Shown: positions 51,269 through 61,328, counted from the first letter of the stretch. The stretch is 64,000 nt of DNA from Nitrososphaeria archaeon (GCA_029775855.1 JARVJZ010000002.1:1-64000); one strand, 5' to 3'. Program-made: numbers and translations. The notes: a model not told the origin generated them from the sequence alone.

Positions 51269-52662
51269 CCGCCTAGGTTCAGATCATCATGTATCGCTTT
51301 TAGAGCGGTCAACGCATCCTTCTCCTTTACAACGAAGGATATGCTGAGCTCAGACGAGCCTTGAGCAATCATCCTTATGTTTACCCCTCTCTTGGCTACG
51401 GCACCAAAGATCCTTGCAGCAACCCCGGGTGTGCCTTGCATACCAGCACCTATAGCCGCTACTACAGAGACATCGTCTTCAGCGTGAACTTCAGAGACAA
51501 CCCCTTTACCCAAAAGAGCCAACTCTAACGCTGTGACAGCTTTATGAAGCTTGCTGCGATTAACTACAACACTAATGTTTGATTCGGATATGCTTTGTGA
51601 GATCATTAGGATGTTTACACCGCTCTTCGAGAGGATATCAAATATCTTCGCCGCTGTACCCAGTTTGCCTACCATCCCCGCTCCGCTGACCGTTATAAGA
51701 CCTACATCCTTCACCAGAGCAAGCGCTTTAACTACCTCACCTTCTTTAAGCTGCGTAGTGGAAGTTATGAGCGTCCCCGCATTCTCTTCTGCAAAGGTAT
51801 TCTTCACCCTAACTGGGATGCCTTCTTCTGCTATCGGCTCTATCGCTCTTGGATGTATCGCCTTGGCTCCAAGCGCAGTCATCTCACGCGCCTCTGCGTA
51901 GGATATTTGAGGCACAGTCTTCGCATTAGGTATTAGCTTCGGATCTGCAGTCATTATGCCATCTACATCAGTCCACAACCAGACTTCATCTGCCTTTACC
52001 GCTGCCGCTATTAGCGTTGCTGTGAGATCTGAGCCGCCTCGCCCTAAAGTAGTTATCTCTCTGTTCTGCGTCTCCCCTATAAATCCGGTTACAACTGGAA
52101 TTATATTCTGCTCAAGCAGCGGGTTGAGCTTACTCCTAATCCTAGATTTAGAAGCTTCAAAGAGCGGCGTTGCCTCACCAAAGGCTTCGTCTGTAAGTAT
52201 ACCAGCTTCTCCACCTTGAAGACGCAAACAGTCAACCCTAAGATCTTTAAGCGTGTGCTCCAAAAGTATACTTGATAATCTTTCGCCGTAAGAAAGGATT
52301 AGGTCTCTCGTTCTCGGTGTTACTTCCTTCAGCAAGGTTGATGCTGTCATAACTTTTTCAAGTTCTGTAAGGAGTTTAGATACCTCTTCTTGTGCTGCTG
52401 CCCTTAAATTATCGCTTTTTATAATATTTGTAGCTTCTATATGGATTGCACGTAAGACCTCTAAATGCTCTCTTATCGCTTCTCTGTTTCCGTTCTTTGC
52501 TAACTCGGTAAGCACAAGTAGCTTGTCGGTAACATCATCCATAGCTGATACAACCACAATGAGACTGTGGTTCTGCTTGTAGCGCTCGATTATACTGCCA
52601 CACCTTAGGATTCTACTACCATCCGCTAAGGATGAGCCTCCAAACTTCATTACAATCTTCAT
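51265..52662 (-). CDS. lysC: Aspartate kinase with two ACT domains
   Basis: A 465-residue aspartokinase. KFGGSSLADGSRIL is the ATP/aspartate loop, TLGRGGSDLTATLIAAAVKA and WTDVDGIMTADPKLIPNAK are the kinase signatures, and two ACT domains occupy about 315-465 (VGLITVSGAGMVGKLGTAAK and VVAAIGAGMQGTPGVAARIF). It feeds threonine and methionine; lysine here comes by the aminoadipate route, so threonine is the expected inhibitor. It overlaps hom by 4 bases. Confidence 0.95.
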   Translation of the reverse strand: MKIVMKFGGSSLADGSRILRCGSIIERYKQNHSLIVVVSAMDDVTDKLLVLTELAKNGNREAIREHLEVLRAIHIEATNIIKSDNLRAAAQEEVSKLLTELEKVMTASTLLKEVTPRTRDLILSYGERLSSILLEHTLKDLRVDCLRLQGGEAGILTDEAFGEATPLFEASKSRIRSKLNPLLEQNIIPVVTGFIGETQNREITTLGRGGSDLTATLIAAAVKADEVWLWTDVDGIMTADPKLIPNAKTVPQISYAEAREMTALGAKAIHPRAIEPIAEEGIPVRVKNTFAEENAGTLITSTTQLKEGEVVKALALVKDVGLITVSGAGMVGKLGTAAKIFDILSKSGVNILMISQSISESNISVVVNRSKLHKAVTALELALLGKGVVSEVHAEDDVSVVAAIGAGMQGTPGVAARIFGAVAKRGVNIRMIAQGSSELSISFVVKEKDALTALKAIHDDLNLGG

Positions 52663-53681
52663 TCATACCACCTCTGCGCCATTCGGTATTTAACTTCAAG
52701 CAGATCTCTTAAGATCGCGCTTGCTGTCTCCATGCCACCTGCACCCTTACCTATTATTATTTCGTCACCAGCATACTGTGAGACAAATCTAACAGCGTTC
52801 AATGTGCCGGATATGCAAATAGGGTCGTTGCGATTTATCAGCCTAGGTTTCACATCGATTCGCTCCGCTACTCTACCAACAAGCTTTATGCTTTTACCTT
52901 TTTTCTTCGCCTCTTCTATATCACTCTTCGTGACGTGAGTGATGCCTTCTACACTAAGATCTTTAAGAGTAACCCCTCTTCCCATAAGCCAATTTGCTAT
53001 AATCACAGTCTTGCATGCGGTATCCCAGCCTTCAACATCCAAAGTTGGGTCAGCCTCAGCGTATCCCAGCCTCTGCGCTTCTTTTAGGGCTTCTTCAAAA
53101 CTTTTACCCTCAGCCTCCATTGAAGAGAGTATGTAGTTTGTTGTGCCATTCAATATACCTTCAACCATAACCAACTTGTCAGAAGCTAAACACCTTTTAC
53201 CAAAGTCTAGAATAGGTGTTCCCCCTCCTACTGTGCCGCTGAAGAGCAGAGCCACATTATTGTATCTAGATAACTCAATGAGCTCAGGTAGAGCCAAAGC
53301 TAGCGGACCCTTATTGGTCGTTATAACATTACGCTTAAGCTTAAGAGCATATTCAATATGTGATAAACCTGGTTGGGCGGTCTTTATGTTGGTTGGTGTG
53401 GTTTCGACTACAACATCCAGATCCAAGTTTGATATCAAATCTAAGGCTGAAGCATCTTTCTTACCATGTTTAGATGCCGCTACCGTGCCCTCTCTCTTCT
53501 TGACCTCTAAGACCTCTGCTAGATCGAGCTCTGGATTGGCTACAGCAGCCCCACCTTTATCGACAACACCCACGATCCTAGGGTTAAGACCGTGAACCTT
53601 CACAAGCTCATTCCTTCTCTCCAATATGAGCTTAGCGAAACTCTGCCCCACTACACCGAACCCTATGAGCAATATACGCAT
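52659..53681 (-). CDS. hom: Homoserine dehydrogenase
   Basis: A 340-residue NAD(P)-dependent enzyme. The Rossmann loop is ILLIGFGVVGQSFAKLIL; VVETTPTNIKTAQPGLSHIE, VITTNKGPLALALPELIELS, GILNGTTNYILSSM and LGYAEADPTLDVEGWDTACK are all typical. No ACT domain is present, as in many archaea. ATG at 53681 heads the hom-lysC unit. The thrB-thrC unit for the next steps starts 1.8 kb upstream on the other strand, beyond a radical SAM gene. Confidence 0.95.
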   Translation of the reverse strand: MRILLIGFGVVGQSFAKLILERRNELVKVHGLNPRIVGVVDKGGAAVANPELDLAEVLEVKKREGTVAASKHGKKDASALDLISNLDLDVVVETTPTNIKTAQPGLSHIEYALKLKRNVITTNKGPLALALPELIELSRYNNVALLFSGTVGGGTPILDFGKRCLASDKLVMVEGILNGTTNYILSSMEAEGKSFEEALKEAQRLGYAEADPTLDVEGWDTACKTVIIANWLMGRGVTLKDLSVEGITHVTKSDIEEAKKKGKSIKLVGRVAERIDVKPRLINRNDPICISGTLNAVRFVSQYAGDEIIIGKGAGGMETASAILRDLLEVKYRMAQRWYE

Positions 53682-54035
53682 ACCAACACAACCTCTTTAC
53701 ACACCCCTATTATGCTTTAAGCAAGATATATACGTGACAAGACCACTTCTGTAGTCTTTAAAAGAAAATCTTATCGATTTTCTCTGTGTTATGAATTAAG
53801 GATAAAGCTCATTGGCCAAAAAGACTTAACCCCCCTTATTCTTGTTCGTTAGTCTAAAATTTTAGCTCTAATTAGTAAATACAAGAAAATTAGTTCTACT
53901 TGCTTCAGTAGATATACTTGAAACAGATGTTCTACTTTTAACAATTCATCCATATTAGGTTTGTACTTCTAACATAGCCAAATTTATTCATATGCCAAGT
54001 AGCCTATATCATCGGCAGCATTATATCAACACGGT
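53682..54035. other. 354-bp AT-rich intergenic stretch with a hairpin
   Basis: No credible gene is seen on either strand. AGAAAATC (53764-53771) and GATTTTCT (53777-53784) form an 8-bp stem with loop TTATC, about 85 bases upstream of hom. It may end the leftward radical SAM transcript or lie in the hom leader. T-rich tracts flank it. Confidence 0.5.
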
Positions 54036-55211
54036 TTATGCACACCAATTTATTAGCGAAGAATAATATGTCCTATTATCAACGTAAAAGAATTTGCCCA
54101 AAATATCTCTGAAAGATTCCTCTAGTGGTATATTTTTTTTACCTCTTTCGGATGCGTACTTTGCATCATACCATTGTTCTTTAAAGATTTGTGCTCCTTG
54201 ACGTAAAGCTCTTCGAGCAAAAGGATATGCGTGCACATCATCTTTAATACCGTACATAGGCATCTTGTTAAAAAGTGGACCAAAGTTTTTACTAGCATAA
54301 CTTGTAAATTTAGAGTAGAGTTCTTTAAAATTATCAGACCAGAAATCTGGATGATATATAGGTTTATTATCTTTAAAAATTATAGTTATTCTTTCTTTTG
54401 AAGATGTGCTAAGTAAATATGTTTCATTTACACCAAAACCAGCGATGACTGTAGGTCGAAAGTTTGGAAGTTCGTTAGATATTTCTAATAGATTATAAAA
54501 AGCCCTAATATTATAATCAAAAAGGTCTGAAGAAGAGCATGCTTCAAGATTCCACCCGAAAAGAGACTTGAACAGAGCTAATTCATCCGCAGATCTATTT
54601 TGCGATTGCGTTATTAGTTCAAACTCTTGTACGTTGGTTCCTTTAATGGATATTTCTATGCATACTTTTACATTTTGGTTAACTTGATACAGTTCATTTA
54701 GCTTTTCCCTTAACAAATTACTATTTTCTTTTTTTCGCCCTACAAATATACCGTTGGTTTGAATTATTATTCCATTGTTAAACTTTTTACTATCCTTTTT
54801 ACTGACTTCTATGAGAACATTAAAAAGGAATTTAATGTAATCCTCATTAAGAAGAGGCTCGCCACCAAGAATTCTTAACCAATTATAACTCTGATAATTC
54901 TTAGGATATTCTATGCCCAAGTAATCAGAAACTAGTCTACTTACGTCAGATATGCGAGTAACCCTACGATTTTTTTGGAATCTATCAACCCAAGCATAAT
55001 CTGACGCAAAGCAAGGGCCACATTTTAGGCAACAACCAGCGAATCTTAGTGCAATTTCATAAGGCGCACCACCGCACCTTTGAATCGCAAACGTCTTATT
55101 ATAGCCTTTAAAACCTGTATCTGTCTCGTTTCCGAGATCTTTTTGAAGAGCCAAAAAAACATTTTGAGTATAGTTTCCATTTAAAGTGAATTGCTTGGTT
55201 GGAGAACTCAA
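54036..55211 (-). CDS. Orphan radical SAM protein
   Basis: A 391-residue radical SAM enzyme. Cys60-x3-Cys64-x2-Cys67 (in FAGCCLKCGPCFAS) binds the [4Fe-4S]-SAM cluster, and ILGGEPLL (G-G-E-P at 116-119) is the SAM-binding motif; IIIQTNGIFVG matches the next barrel strand. No SPASM or TWITCH cysteine cluster is present in the C-terminal half. The substrate is unknown. The gene is visibly more AT-rich than its neighbours and stands alone between the divergent hom and thrB units, which points to transfer. TTG at 55211 is preceded by AAGGTG and by a TATA-like ATAAAATTT near 55242-55250. Confidence 0.85.
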   Translation of the reverse strand: MSSPTKQFTLNGNYTQNVFLALQKDLGNETDTGFKGYNKTFAIQRCGGAPYEIALRFAGCCLKCGPCFASDYAWVDRFQKNRRVTRISDVSRLVSDYLGIEYPKNYQSYNWLRILGGEPLLNEDYIKFLFNVLIEVSKKDSKKFNNGIIIQTNGIFVGRKKENSNLLREKLNELYQVNQNVKVCIEISIKGTNVQEFELITQSQNRSADELALFKSLFGWNLEACSSSDLFDYNIRAFYNLLEISNELPNFRPTVIAGFGVNETYLLSTSSKERITIIFKDNKPIYHPDFWSDNFKELYSKFTSYASKNFGPLFNKMPMYGIKDDVHAYPFARRALRQGAQIFKEQWYDAKYASERGKKNIPLEESFRDILGKFFYVDNRTYYSSLINWCA

Positions 55212-55495
55212 AGCACCTTGTATAATCGCTATGCTTCCTAATAAATTTTATGTATTGTTAAAAATATGTATGAATCTTTACATATAAGTATAAACGTTAC
55301 ATGAATGACAAAATTTAAGATTTGATAATTTAGAAAAGCTCCTGAAGAATAAATCAAAACACGCTATAAGAAAGATTCAAAAAGAAGACTTTTAGGCATA
55401 TACGTTAAGGAAACAGAAATGTGACATATCTTTATATTCTCTTTTTTCAAAGTAAAGCTAAATAATAATTAAACCAAAACATAAGGCGACACCGT
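55212..55495. promoter_or_regulatory. AT-rich divergent promoter region of the radical SAM gene and thrB
   Basis: 284 bp with no gene visible. ATAAAATTTATT near 55240-55251 is a leftward TATA box for the radical SAM gene. On the right, AAATAATAATTAAA near 55460-55473 is the likely thrB promoter. A small precursor peptide was looked for and not found. Confidence 0.45.
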
Positions 55496-56434
55496 TTGAG
55501 CTTAAAAAGTATAGCTGTTAGATCACCAGCGACAAGCGCAAACCTAGGACCTGGATTTGACGTCTTTGGAATAGCGTTAAGTGAGCCCTATGACGCTGTG
55601 AAGGTTGCAAAGATAGAGGAGAGAGGGATCGAGGTTACTGTGGGGGGAAAGTTCAGTGAAGGCATACCGGAGAAAGTTGAGGAAAACTCAGCTGGATTAG
55701 CGGCGAAATCTCTTCTTACCCATTTTAATATTAAAGAAGGGGTGCGTATTGAGGTTGAGAAGGGTGTGAAGCCTGGGATGGGGCTTGGTAGCAGCGCAGC
55801 TTCCGCTGTGGCGGCGGTTTACGCACTTAACAAACTCTTTAACCTTAATTTAAGTAGGCGTGAGTTGATTATGTTCTCAGCGCAGGGCGAGAGAGCTTCG
55901 GCTGGGTCTGCTCACGCGGATAATGTTTCAGCAGCGCTCTTAGGCGGCTTCGTGATAGTAAAACCGCATCTTTACGAGGCACAATCTATAGAGCCTCCAA
56001 GCAACCTTGCTCTTTGTGTAGCTGTGCCTGAGGTTAAGCCCCCTCCCAAGAAGACTGGTGTTGCTAGAAGCATCTTACCTCGAAGTGTGAGTTTGATTAA
56101 AGCTGTTCACAACACATCTATGGCGTGCTGGATGGTTGCTTCCCTCACAAAGGGTGATGTTTCTGAGTTTGGTAGAGCTATGCAAGATCTCGTTGTCGAG
56201 CCAAGGAGGGCTAAGATGGTGCCTGGCTACTCTGAAGTTAAGAGATTGGCGTTAGAAGCTGGGGCTGCTGGTGTTGTGATAAGCGGAGCTGGTCCAACGA
56301 TGCTTGCAGTTGTGGATAAGAGGGCTGCTAATCCTGAGGATGTGGCTGAGGCTATGCGTCGAGGATTTGAATCTGTAGGTTTGGCTTCACACTGCTTTGT
56401 CACTACACCAGGTAAAGGTGCTTCTATCATTTGA
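55496..56434 (+). CDS. thrB: Homoserine kinase
   Basis: A 312-residue GHMP kinase. RSPATSANLGPGFDVFGIAL is the N-terminal motif, KPGMGLGSSAASAVAAVYAL the ATP loop (G-L-G-S-S-A), and VVISGAGPTMLAVVDK the C-terminal motif. It phosphorylates homoserine. TTG at 55496 starts it. The stop overlaps the TTG start of thrC (TTGA), giving tight coupling. Confidence 0.95.
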   Translation: MSLKSIAVRSPATSANLGPGFDVFGIALSEPYDAVKVAKIEERGIEVTVGGKFSEGIPEKVEENSAGLAAKSLLTHFNIKEGVRIEVEKGVKPGMGLGSSAASAVAAVYALNKLFNLNLSRRELIMFSAQGERASAGSAHADNVSAALLGGFVIVKPHLYEAQSIEPPSNLALCVAVPEVKPPPKKTGVARSILPRSVSLIKAVHNTSMACWMVASLTKGDVSEFGRAMQDLVVEPRRAKMVPGYSEVKRLALEAGAAGVVISGAGPTMLAVVDKRAANPEDVAEAMRRGFESVGLASHCFVTTPGKGASII

Positions 56435-57693
56435 ACGGATTTTACTTCTCATGTATAGGCTGTGGAGCTACTTTCTCATTAAGCGAAAACATCTACAGCT
56501 GCTCTAGATGTGGTGATCTGATTCAAATAGAGGTGCCCATAGATGATGTTAAAGAGAAGATAGACCTTAGAGCCCTAAGAAGGCTTCCTATATCGGTATG
56601 GAAGTATGCACCTCTCTTACCAATAGCCGATTTGTCAAAAGTTGTCACACTACATGAAGGTGGCACTGGGCTGCATCACTGTCGCAGACTAGGCTCACTA
56701 CTGGGTTTAGAACACCTCTATGTGAAAAATGAGGGCGAGAACCCAACAGGCTCATTTAAGGATCGAGGCATGACTGTAGGCATAACTAGGGCATTAGAAA
56801 TGGGTGCAAGAAGCGTCATCTGCGCCTCAACAGGCAACACAGCAGCATCTTTAGCAGCCTACAGCGCTAAAGCTGGGCTAAATAGAATCGTCTTAATACC
56901 TTCAGGCAAGATAGCCTACGGTAAGCTCGCTCAAGCAATAGTATACGGTGCGCAGATAGTTCAGATTAAAGGTAACTTTGACGAAGCATTGAAGCTGGTC
57001 TTTGAGATCTGCAGTAGGAATCGGGAGATTTACCTCCTAAACTCCGTTAACCCCTTCCGAATCGAGGGGCAGAAGACCCTTGCATACGAGGTCTGCGACC
57101 AGCTAAATAGACACCCAGACTACTTTATCATCCCAGTTGGAAACGCAGGGAACATCAGTGCGGCTTGGAAGGGCTTTACAGAATACTACAACCTTGATCA
57201 AATCGAAGCCAAGCCGAAGATGGTTGGGGTTCAAGCAGAAGGTGCGGCACCAATAGCCGAAGCGGTAGCTAAAAGAAGTTTAACCATAACGAGCATCAAT
57301 AAACCAGAAACCATAGCTACAGCTATAAGGATAGGAGCACCAGTGAGCTGGAAGAAGGCGTTAAGAGCAATTTATGACTCAGAGGGCACAGCATTAACAG
57401 TAAGCGATGAAGAAATACTTGAGGCACAGAGCCTATTAGCTAGAGTTGAAGGGCTATTTGTAGAGCCGGCGAGTGCAGCACCCATCGCTGCGTTAAAAAA
57501 ACTGAGGGAAGAAAGCTACTTCTCTAAAGAAGATTATGTGGTCTGCGTCACCACTGGGCACGGGCTTAAAGACCCAGATGTCATAAGTAGACTTTACGAG
57601 AAGCCTGTTGAGGTTGAAGCTGAAGTCAGCAGCATAGAGCGGATATTAGGCCTAGCTAAAACAGCAGAAACCTTAGCCGCACAGTACACATAG
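56431..57693 (+). CDS. thrC: Threonine synthase
   Basis: A 420-residue PLP enzyme. An N-terminal zinc-ribbon-like segment has C-I-G-C-G and C-S-R-C-G (about 8-35). ENPTGSFKDRGMTVGITRAL carries the PLP lysine, ASTGNTAASLAAYSAKAGL the phosphate loop, and FVEPASAAPIAALKKL the late motif. It makes threonine from phosphohomoserine. TTG at 56431 overlaps thrB. Its 3' end is convergent with the subtilase gene, 17 bases apart. Confidence 0.95.
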   Translation: MNGFYFSCIGCGATFSLSENIYSCSRCGDLIQIEVPIDDVKEKIDLRALRRLPISVWKYAPLLPIADLSKVVTLHEGGTGLHHCRRLGSLLGLEHLYVKNEGENPTGSFKDRGMTVGITRALEMGARSVICASTGNTAASLAAYSAKAGLNRIVLIPSGKIAYGKLAQAIVYGAQIVQIKGNFDEALKLVFEICSRNREIYLLNSVNPFRIEGQKTLAYEVCDQLNRHPDYFIIPVGNAGNISAAWKGFTEYYNLDQIEAKPKMVGVQAEGAAPIAEAVAKRSLTITSINKPETIATAIRIGAPVSWKKALRAIYDSEGTALTVSDEEILEAQSLLARVEGLFVEPASAAPIAALKKLREESYFSKEDYVVCVTTGHGLKDPDVISRLYEKPVEVEAEVSSIERILGLAKTAETLAAQYT

Positions 57694-57710
57694 CGGAGCT
57701 AATCTTCCCT

Positions 57711-60700
57711 CTACACACCTAATTTTCCTTGAGTTGTGAAGTATGTTGTATGTGAAGGTTTAGAAGCATACTCTACTTCAACCAAGGCTAGTTTACTCCA
57801 CGCTGATGACGCTACATCCACATCAAATAAGAGTTTGAAGTAGAGCCAAGTGAAGTCATCCGGCACTTCATATAGATTAGACTCACCTAACACAATTAGC
57901 CTCCCACCTTCGTTTGATGTGTATGCTGCCATAACAACACCAGAGGAGCCAGGTATGTAAGGTATATATGCAGTTGCCAATGGTGTGCTGGCTTCATCCA
58001 AAGTAAGTGTAAGGGCTGAGTATAGTGGCACAACATCGCTAGATCTTAGCTGCTTAAGGCTAGTAAGGGGGTTCAAGAAGCCGTCTATAAAGTTCTGGCG
58101 TGCCTCCAGATTGAATTGTGTTAGAGAAGCGGATTCAAATCCGACATCTAGGTGTATGATGAGCCCTAAGCCTTTTTTGAGGATAGAAGGGAGCAGACTG
58201 CGCCTATAATTATGTAGTTCAGCGTCGTGCAGCACCACAACATCATATTCACCAGATAATAAAGTAGACCAAGGATCGTCTTCTCCTCTGTCGTTAAGGG
58301 TTTGCCAAAGTGAATCCACATCTACACCATTTTCTGAAAGAAAACGCCACCATCCAAAGACATCTAAACCCTGAAAAGAACCGCCCCAAAGGCGCTCAAC
58401 ATCTTGCGGATAGTAGATGCTGTTTTGAATCAGACCTTGAAAGACATCGTCAAAGACCATCTTAATTTTAGGTTGCTTAACTTCAATAAATATCTCGCTT
58501 AAAGCTAAAATCTTAGAACCGTTATTTAACAGAACTTCACCTTGATATACTCCTATTTTCGCAGATGGAGGGATGATGATCTGTAGGGCTACTGAAGTAA
58601 AGCCACCTATCCTTCCTACGCCAACTAAGTGACCTCGACTATAGTCATACCCATATTTGTAGAGGTATGGCACAGGATCAACATTATCTCCAACTTTGTG
58701 ATGAAGAGTTAAATGCGCTGCATCAGAAAATGAAACCAACACAGAGACATTACCCCTAAGCTCAAGAACAGCATCTAGCTGCTCAGTTGTATAAACCCCC
58801 AACTTAATGACCTTAAAGTCTCCTGGGTAGAGCGTTATAAGAGGAGGTGTAAATGAATCTATTCGACTGGGTGTAAGGAAAGTGAAAAGCGGAGAAACAC
58901 CTGTTCTATTCAATTTAGGTAGAACAAGTATCTCTGCTTCGACCAAATTATTTGAGTTGATAACATCATTCCCAAGCGACCAAGCCTCTAAACGGAGAGT
59001 GATGCGCTCAGCAGCCTTACCGATACTAACATTTAAACTGTGTTCAAAGGAAGTGCTCTCATGAGGTTTTAATATCAATGTCTTTACTATGTTTAAAAGT
59101 AGGCGCCCATCAAAAGAAGCCTTTAACTTTAGAAGCACCTCTTCATCGTATGCCCCGAAGTTTGACACCTCAGCGATAAACCTAACTAAACTCTGATTAA
59201 GTGTATATACAGGATACCTTAGCCTAACGCCAACCTCGTGTACCTTAACCTTTGGTTGTCCTTGTTGTGTCATAAGCCAACGGGCAGCGTTTAGTGCGAA
59301 GAGTTTGTTGTCTGAGGCGTTTATGTATTTGTTGTTAAGGAGGTCGTCATCAGCTATGACTAAGACTCGTCCTCCGTTGGTAGAGTTCTCCCAAGCTGCT
59401 ATCCCGATGAAGAAGGGGTCATATGCTATTGCTTCAGCGCCTCCCCTTATCAAAAGGCTTGCAGTGGGGTTCCCAAATTCAAGTGCACTAACATTAGTTG
59501 TGAGAGTGTGTTTAGCTATTTTAGTTGATATCCCCCCTCCACCTGCATTACTCCATCGTATGCCGTATGGCTCTGTGAATCTATCATAACTTTTACTCAA
59601 CAGATCCCCAACGAAAAGTAGACTCCCTCCATCAGCCACGAATCTATGTATCAAGCTCGTGTTGTATGCTGGACTTGATAGATCCTCTGGTTGAGGTATA
59701 AAAAGAAGATGAAAGCTACTCAAATCCACATCAGCAAGATTATTCCGCACGGGAAGTTTGGTTATCTCAGCCCCTTTCTCCTTCAAGAGGTTAAGGAAGA
59801 CGCTAAAGTTAGAGTCAGAGCCTATCGTGATAACCCTAGCTCCTATAAGAGGATCTCCAGCCTCCAGACTCGGTGTAGCATCTCTAATTTCAATCGTAGC
59901 ACCATATGATTTATACAAGTGGTTAGCGCTCTTAGCGGCTTCAAACGCACCTTTCACATCAAGTAACCCAGCGCCTTGAAACATCTGGTCAAGATGCAGA
60001 GATTTGGCGCCCTTCATTAGAGCAGCCTTGACACCTAAAGCGCTTATCCCTGGAAAGGCTTGGATTAGCAGCGCAGCAGCACCGGCAACTTGAGGAGTAG
60101 ACATGGATGTACCCCACATCTCCACATAAGCAGGCTCATCTTTCTTAGAGTAGAAGGCGTTAGCGCCGAGCACCGCTGCACCTACAGCCAATATATCTGG
60201 TTTCGAAGTTATCTCAAATGGCGTTGGGCCTCTACTGCTAAAATAAGTAAGTTCGCCCGTCTCATAGACCGCACCTACAGATATAGCGCTTGGCGAAGTG
60301 GCTGGGCTTAAGATAGAGTATAAGCCTGGTCCGCTGTTTCCAGCAGCAACGCACACGACAACGTTATTCTTCACAGCTTCTTCAACCGCTCTTGCCAGCG
60401 GATCTTCAAATGGAGATGTAGTTGGCGTGCCTCCTAAGCTTAAGTTTATCACGTCAGCGCCGTGCTTAACCGCCCATTCTATCCCAGCTATGATATCAGA
60501 TTCATACGCTAAACCACTCTCGTTGAAAACCTTAATATTATACAGATAGGCTTCAGGTGCTACACCCCTTTGAGTATAGGGTGCAATAGTGGCATTCAAG
60601 AACCTTGTTGAGGCGAAAGTAGTTTTGAAGCCTCTACTACCAGAAGCACCAGTTCCAGCAGCGATACTAGCCACATGAGTCCCATGCCCAATCACATCCC

Positions 60701-61328
60701 TAGTATCGTTAGAGCCTCCTGGTAGAAAAGCTATTTCAGCTAAGATCTTTGGGTCGTCTGTCAGAGGGTCGTCATCCAGATCATCAAGATCAGGATGATT
60801 CTTATCTATGCCCGTGTCGATTATTGCTATTACTACCCCTCTACCTTTATAGCCTTCAGCCCAGACTTTATCAGCCCCTATCAGAGTCGAGGTTTCGTTA
60901 AGCAGCGCAGGGAAACTACCCAAATGAGGATAAACTACGCCTGGAATAAAACTCTGTTGGGAAGTCGTCTTTTTTAACACTTGTAGGTTGAAGACTCTAT
61001 CTGGTTGAATACTTAACCCCTTAACTTCATTTAACTTATTAAATGGAACCTCAACCGCATAATATGGTATAAGAGAGAAACGTCGTAAAACAGTCGACCC
61101 CTCTGGTAAATTCACTTCTTTAGAGCTGTCTACACGGATAAGCAGTCTAACAGTGTCGCCAACTTTAGATAAATGGAGAAGAGGGGCGTCATTTACCAAA
61201 TTTTCTGGTAGAATCGGTAGAGGCGCTTCTAATAGTTGAGCGCCTATAGGCTCTATGAACACATTTAACGATAAGAGAAGTATCAAAGTTAATGGTAGAG
61301 AATAGCCAAAAACCTTTCTAATCAACAA
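57711..61328 (-). CDS. Large secreted subtilisin-like serine protease (S8)
   Basis: A 1205-residue secreted protease. Residues 1-30 are a signal peptide (basic start, hydrophobic LPLTLILLLSLNVFI, A-x-A-like end). A propeptide-like region spans about 50-115. The S8 domain has Asp171 (IAIIDTGIDKNHPDL), His215 (GHGTHVA) and Ser408 (WGTSMSTPQVAG), a complete triad. Residues about 480-700 resemble a class-I glutamine-amidotransferase-like or DUF4350-type fold (VITIGSDSNFS, LLFVGDLL), followed by beta-rich domains. No C-terminal anchor or sorting signal is visible, so it is probably released or held by the surface layer. Confidence 0.92.
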   Translation of the reverse strand: MLIRKVFGYSLPLTLILLLSLNVFIEPIGAQLLEAPLPILPENLVNDAPLLHLSKVGDTVRLLIRVDSSKEVNLPEGSTVLRRFSLIPYYAVEVPFNKLNEVKGLSIQPDRVFNLQVLKKTTSQQSFIPGVVYPHLGSFPALLNETSTLIGADKVWAEGYKGRGVVIAIIDTGIDKNHPDLDDLDDDPLTDDPKILAEIAFLPGGSNDTRDVIGHGTHVASIAAGTGASGSRGFKTTFASTRFLNATIAPYTQRGVAPEAYLYNIKVFNESGLAYESDIIAGIEWAVKHGADVINLSLGGTPTTSPFEDPLARAVEEAVKNNVVVCVAAGNSGPGLYSILSPATSPSAISVGAVYETGELTYFSSRGPTPFEITSKPDILAVGAAVLGANAFYSKKDEPAYVEMWGTSMSTPQVAGAAALLIQAFPGISALGVKAALMKGAKSLHLDQMFQGAGLLDVKGAFEAAKSANHLYKSYGATIEIRDATPSLEAGDPLIGARVITIGSDSNFSVFLNLLKEKGAEITKLPVRNNLADVDLSSFHLLFIPQPEDLSSPAYNTSLIHRFVADGGSLLFVGDLLSKSYDRFTEPYGIRWSNAGGGGISTKIAKHTLTTNVSALEFGNPTASLLIRGGAEAIAYDPFFIGIAAWENSTNGGRVLVIADDDLLNNKYINASDNKLFALNAARWLMTQQGQPKVKVHEVGVRLRYPVYTLNQSLVRFIAEVSNFGAYDEEVLLKLKASFDGRLLLNIVKTLILKPHESTSFEHSLNVSIGKAAERITLRLEAWSLGNDVINSNNLVEAEILVLPKLNRTGVSPLFTFLTPSRIDSFTPPLITLYPGDFKVIKLGVYTTEQLDAVLELRGNVSVLVSFSDAAHLTLHHKVGDNVDPVPYLYKYGYDYSRGHLVGVGRIGGFTSVALQIIIPPSAKIGVYQGEVLLNNGSKILALSEIFIEVKQPKIKMVFDDVFQGLIQNSIYYPQDVERLWGGSFQGLDVFGWWRFLSENGVDVDSLWQTLNDRGEDDPWSTLLSGEYDVVVLHDAELHNYRRSLLPSILKKGLGLIIHLDVGFESASLTQFNLEARQNFIDGFLNPLTSLKQLRSSDVVPLYSALTLTLDEASTPLATAYIPYIPGSSGVVMAAYTSNEGGRLIVLGESNLYEVPDDFTWLYFKLLFDVDVASSAWSKLALVEVEYASKPSHTTYFTTQGKLGV

